Positions 9,768-10,412 of a stretch of DNA of 10,412 nt are shown here, in pieces. Source of the DNA: an uncultured Streptococcus sp. (GTDB taxonomy: Bacteria > Bacillota > Bacilli > Lactobacillales > Streptococcaceae); contig CAKQBM010000066.1 of assembly GCA_934216185.1 (NCBI GenBank), positions 1 through 10,412 of the forward strand. Reading direction: 5' to 3'. The position numbers were made by a program, and so were the translations under genes. How positions within the stretch are numbered: position 1 is the stretch's first letter; each line of letters starts with the position of its first letter. The notes below the pieces were generated by a model. That model saw only the letters and a program-made list of their open reading frames with translations. It did no database searches and had not been told where the DNA came from.

Positions 9768-10412
9768 TACACCTTTTATGATTGGCAATGTTGAGATTCC
9801 CAATCGTACCGTTTTAGCGCCCATGGCTGGTGTCACCAACTCTGCCTTTCGTACCATCGCAAAAGAGCTCGGAGCTGGACTCGTTGTCATGGAAATGGTC
9901 TCTGACAAGGGAATCCAATACAACAACGAAAAAACCCTGCACATGCTTCATATCGATGAAGGTGAAAACCCTGTTTCTATCCAACTTTTTGGTAGTGATG
10001 AAGACAGCCTCGCACGCGCAGCAGAATTCATCCAAGAAAACACCAAAACTGATATCGTCGATATCAACATGGGCTGCCCTGTTAACAAAATCGTGAAGAA
10101 CGAAGCTGGCGCTATGTGGCTCAAGGATCCAGATAAGATTTACTCTATCATCAACAAGGTCCAGTCTGTCCTTGATATCCCACTTACTGTCAAAATGCGT
10201 ACAGGCTGGGCTGACCCATCTCTTGCAGTAGAAAATGCCCTCGCTGCTGAAGCCGCGGGTGTTTCTGCCCTTGCCATGCATGGCCGTACCCGTGAGCAAA
10301 TGTACACAGGCCACGCAGACCTCGAGACCCTTCATAAGGTTGCCCAGGCCCTCACCAAGATTCCCTTCATCGCCAACGGTGACATCCGTACTGTCCAAGA
10401 AGCCAAACAACG
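9754..10412 (+). CDS. dusB: DusB/NifR3-type tRNA-dihydrouridine synthase (3' end outside window)
   Basis: A flavin (FMN) enzyme that reduces particular uridines in tRNA to dihydrouridine with NAD(P)H. The first 219 codons are present; the family has about 320-330 residues, so about one third is missing. Visible features are the TIM-barrel start [14 protein letters not shown] (20-33), catalytic Cys108 in NMGCPVNK, Lys147 in VKMRTGW, His176 in AMHGRTREQ and the phosphate-binding IANGDI (206-211). The start is GTG at 9754, with GGAGG 9 bases before it (9740-9744). This overlaps the end of hslO by 14 bases, so the two genes are one transcript and probably translationally coupled. A GTG start inside a neighbour is easily miscalled, but the residues from the start match the family N-terminus. 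Confidence 0.94.
   Translation, partial: MTNLNTPFMIGNVEIPNRTVLAPMAGVTNSAFRTIAKELGAGLVVMEMVSDKGIQYNNEKTLHMLHIDEGENPVSIQLFGSDEDSLARAAEFIQENTKTDIVDINMGCPVNKIVKNEAGAMWLKDPDKIYSIINKVQSVLDIPLTVKMRTGWADPSLAVENALAAEAAGVSALAMHGRTREQMYTGHADLETLHKVAQALTKIPFIANGDIRTVQEAKQ

Noticed and set aside
9814..10410. 198-codon minus-strand ORF opposite dusB
   Set aside because: It is the antisense shadow of dusB, which has all its catalytic motifs; the antisense protein shows no recognisable features.

Overview
The window reads as chromosomal core DNA from a mitis-group Streptococcus (S. pneumoniae, S. mitis or a close relative). Three points support this: an H2O2-forming glycerol-3-phosphate oxidase of 608 residues in place of a dehydrogenase, low-GC codon use, and DltA/DltB/GlpO/GlpK/HslO sequences that closely resemble pneumococcal proteins as I remember them. 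The species call is inference; no database was searched. I found no tRNA, rRNA, CRISPR array, insertion sequence or phage gene.

Layout. (1) Positions 1-2866, minus strand: the start of the dlt operon, in the order promoter, dltX (a 43-residue membrane peptide), dltA, dltB. dltB runs off the left edge, so dltC and dltD are presumably just outside. These proteins put D-alanine on teichoic acids. (2) Positions 2938-7229, minus strand: a glycerol operon glpK-glpO-glpF. It has a CcpA-type cre box in the glpK promoter region, a long imperfect hairpin between glpO and glpF, and a strong intrinsic terminator after glpF. GlpF admits glycerol, GlpK phosphorylates it, and GlpO oxidises glycerol-3-phosphate with O2 to dihydroxyacetone phosphate and H2O2. 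(3) Positions 7278-8768, minus strand: a 475-residue Mga/PRD-type transcription regulator with its own promoter and a terminator that overlaps its stop codon. It lies directly upstream of glpK and is a reasonable candidate to control the glp genes. (4) Positions 8877-10412, plus strand: hslO (redox chaperone Hsp33), overlapping by 14 bases the start of dusB (tRNA-dihydrouridine synthase), which is cut by the right edge.

Every gene is recognisable and apparently intact apart from the two cut by the window edges, and no intergenic gap exceeds about 225 bases. I see no undescribed multi-gene system. The points most worth a second look are small: an hslO promoter placed so that the mRNA may be leaderless, the uncharacterised Mga-like regulator beside the glycerol genes, a possible attenuator before glpF, and an Asp in DltA where Bacillus enzymes carry a Cys tied to D-Ala selectivity.
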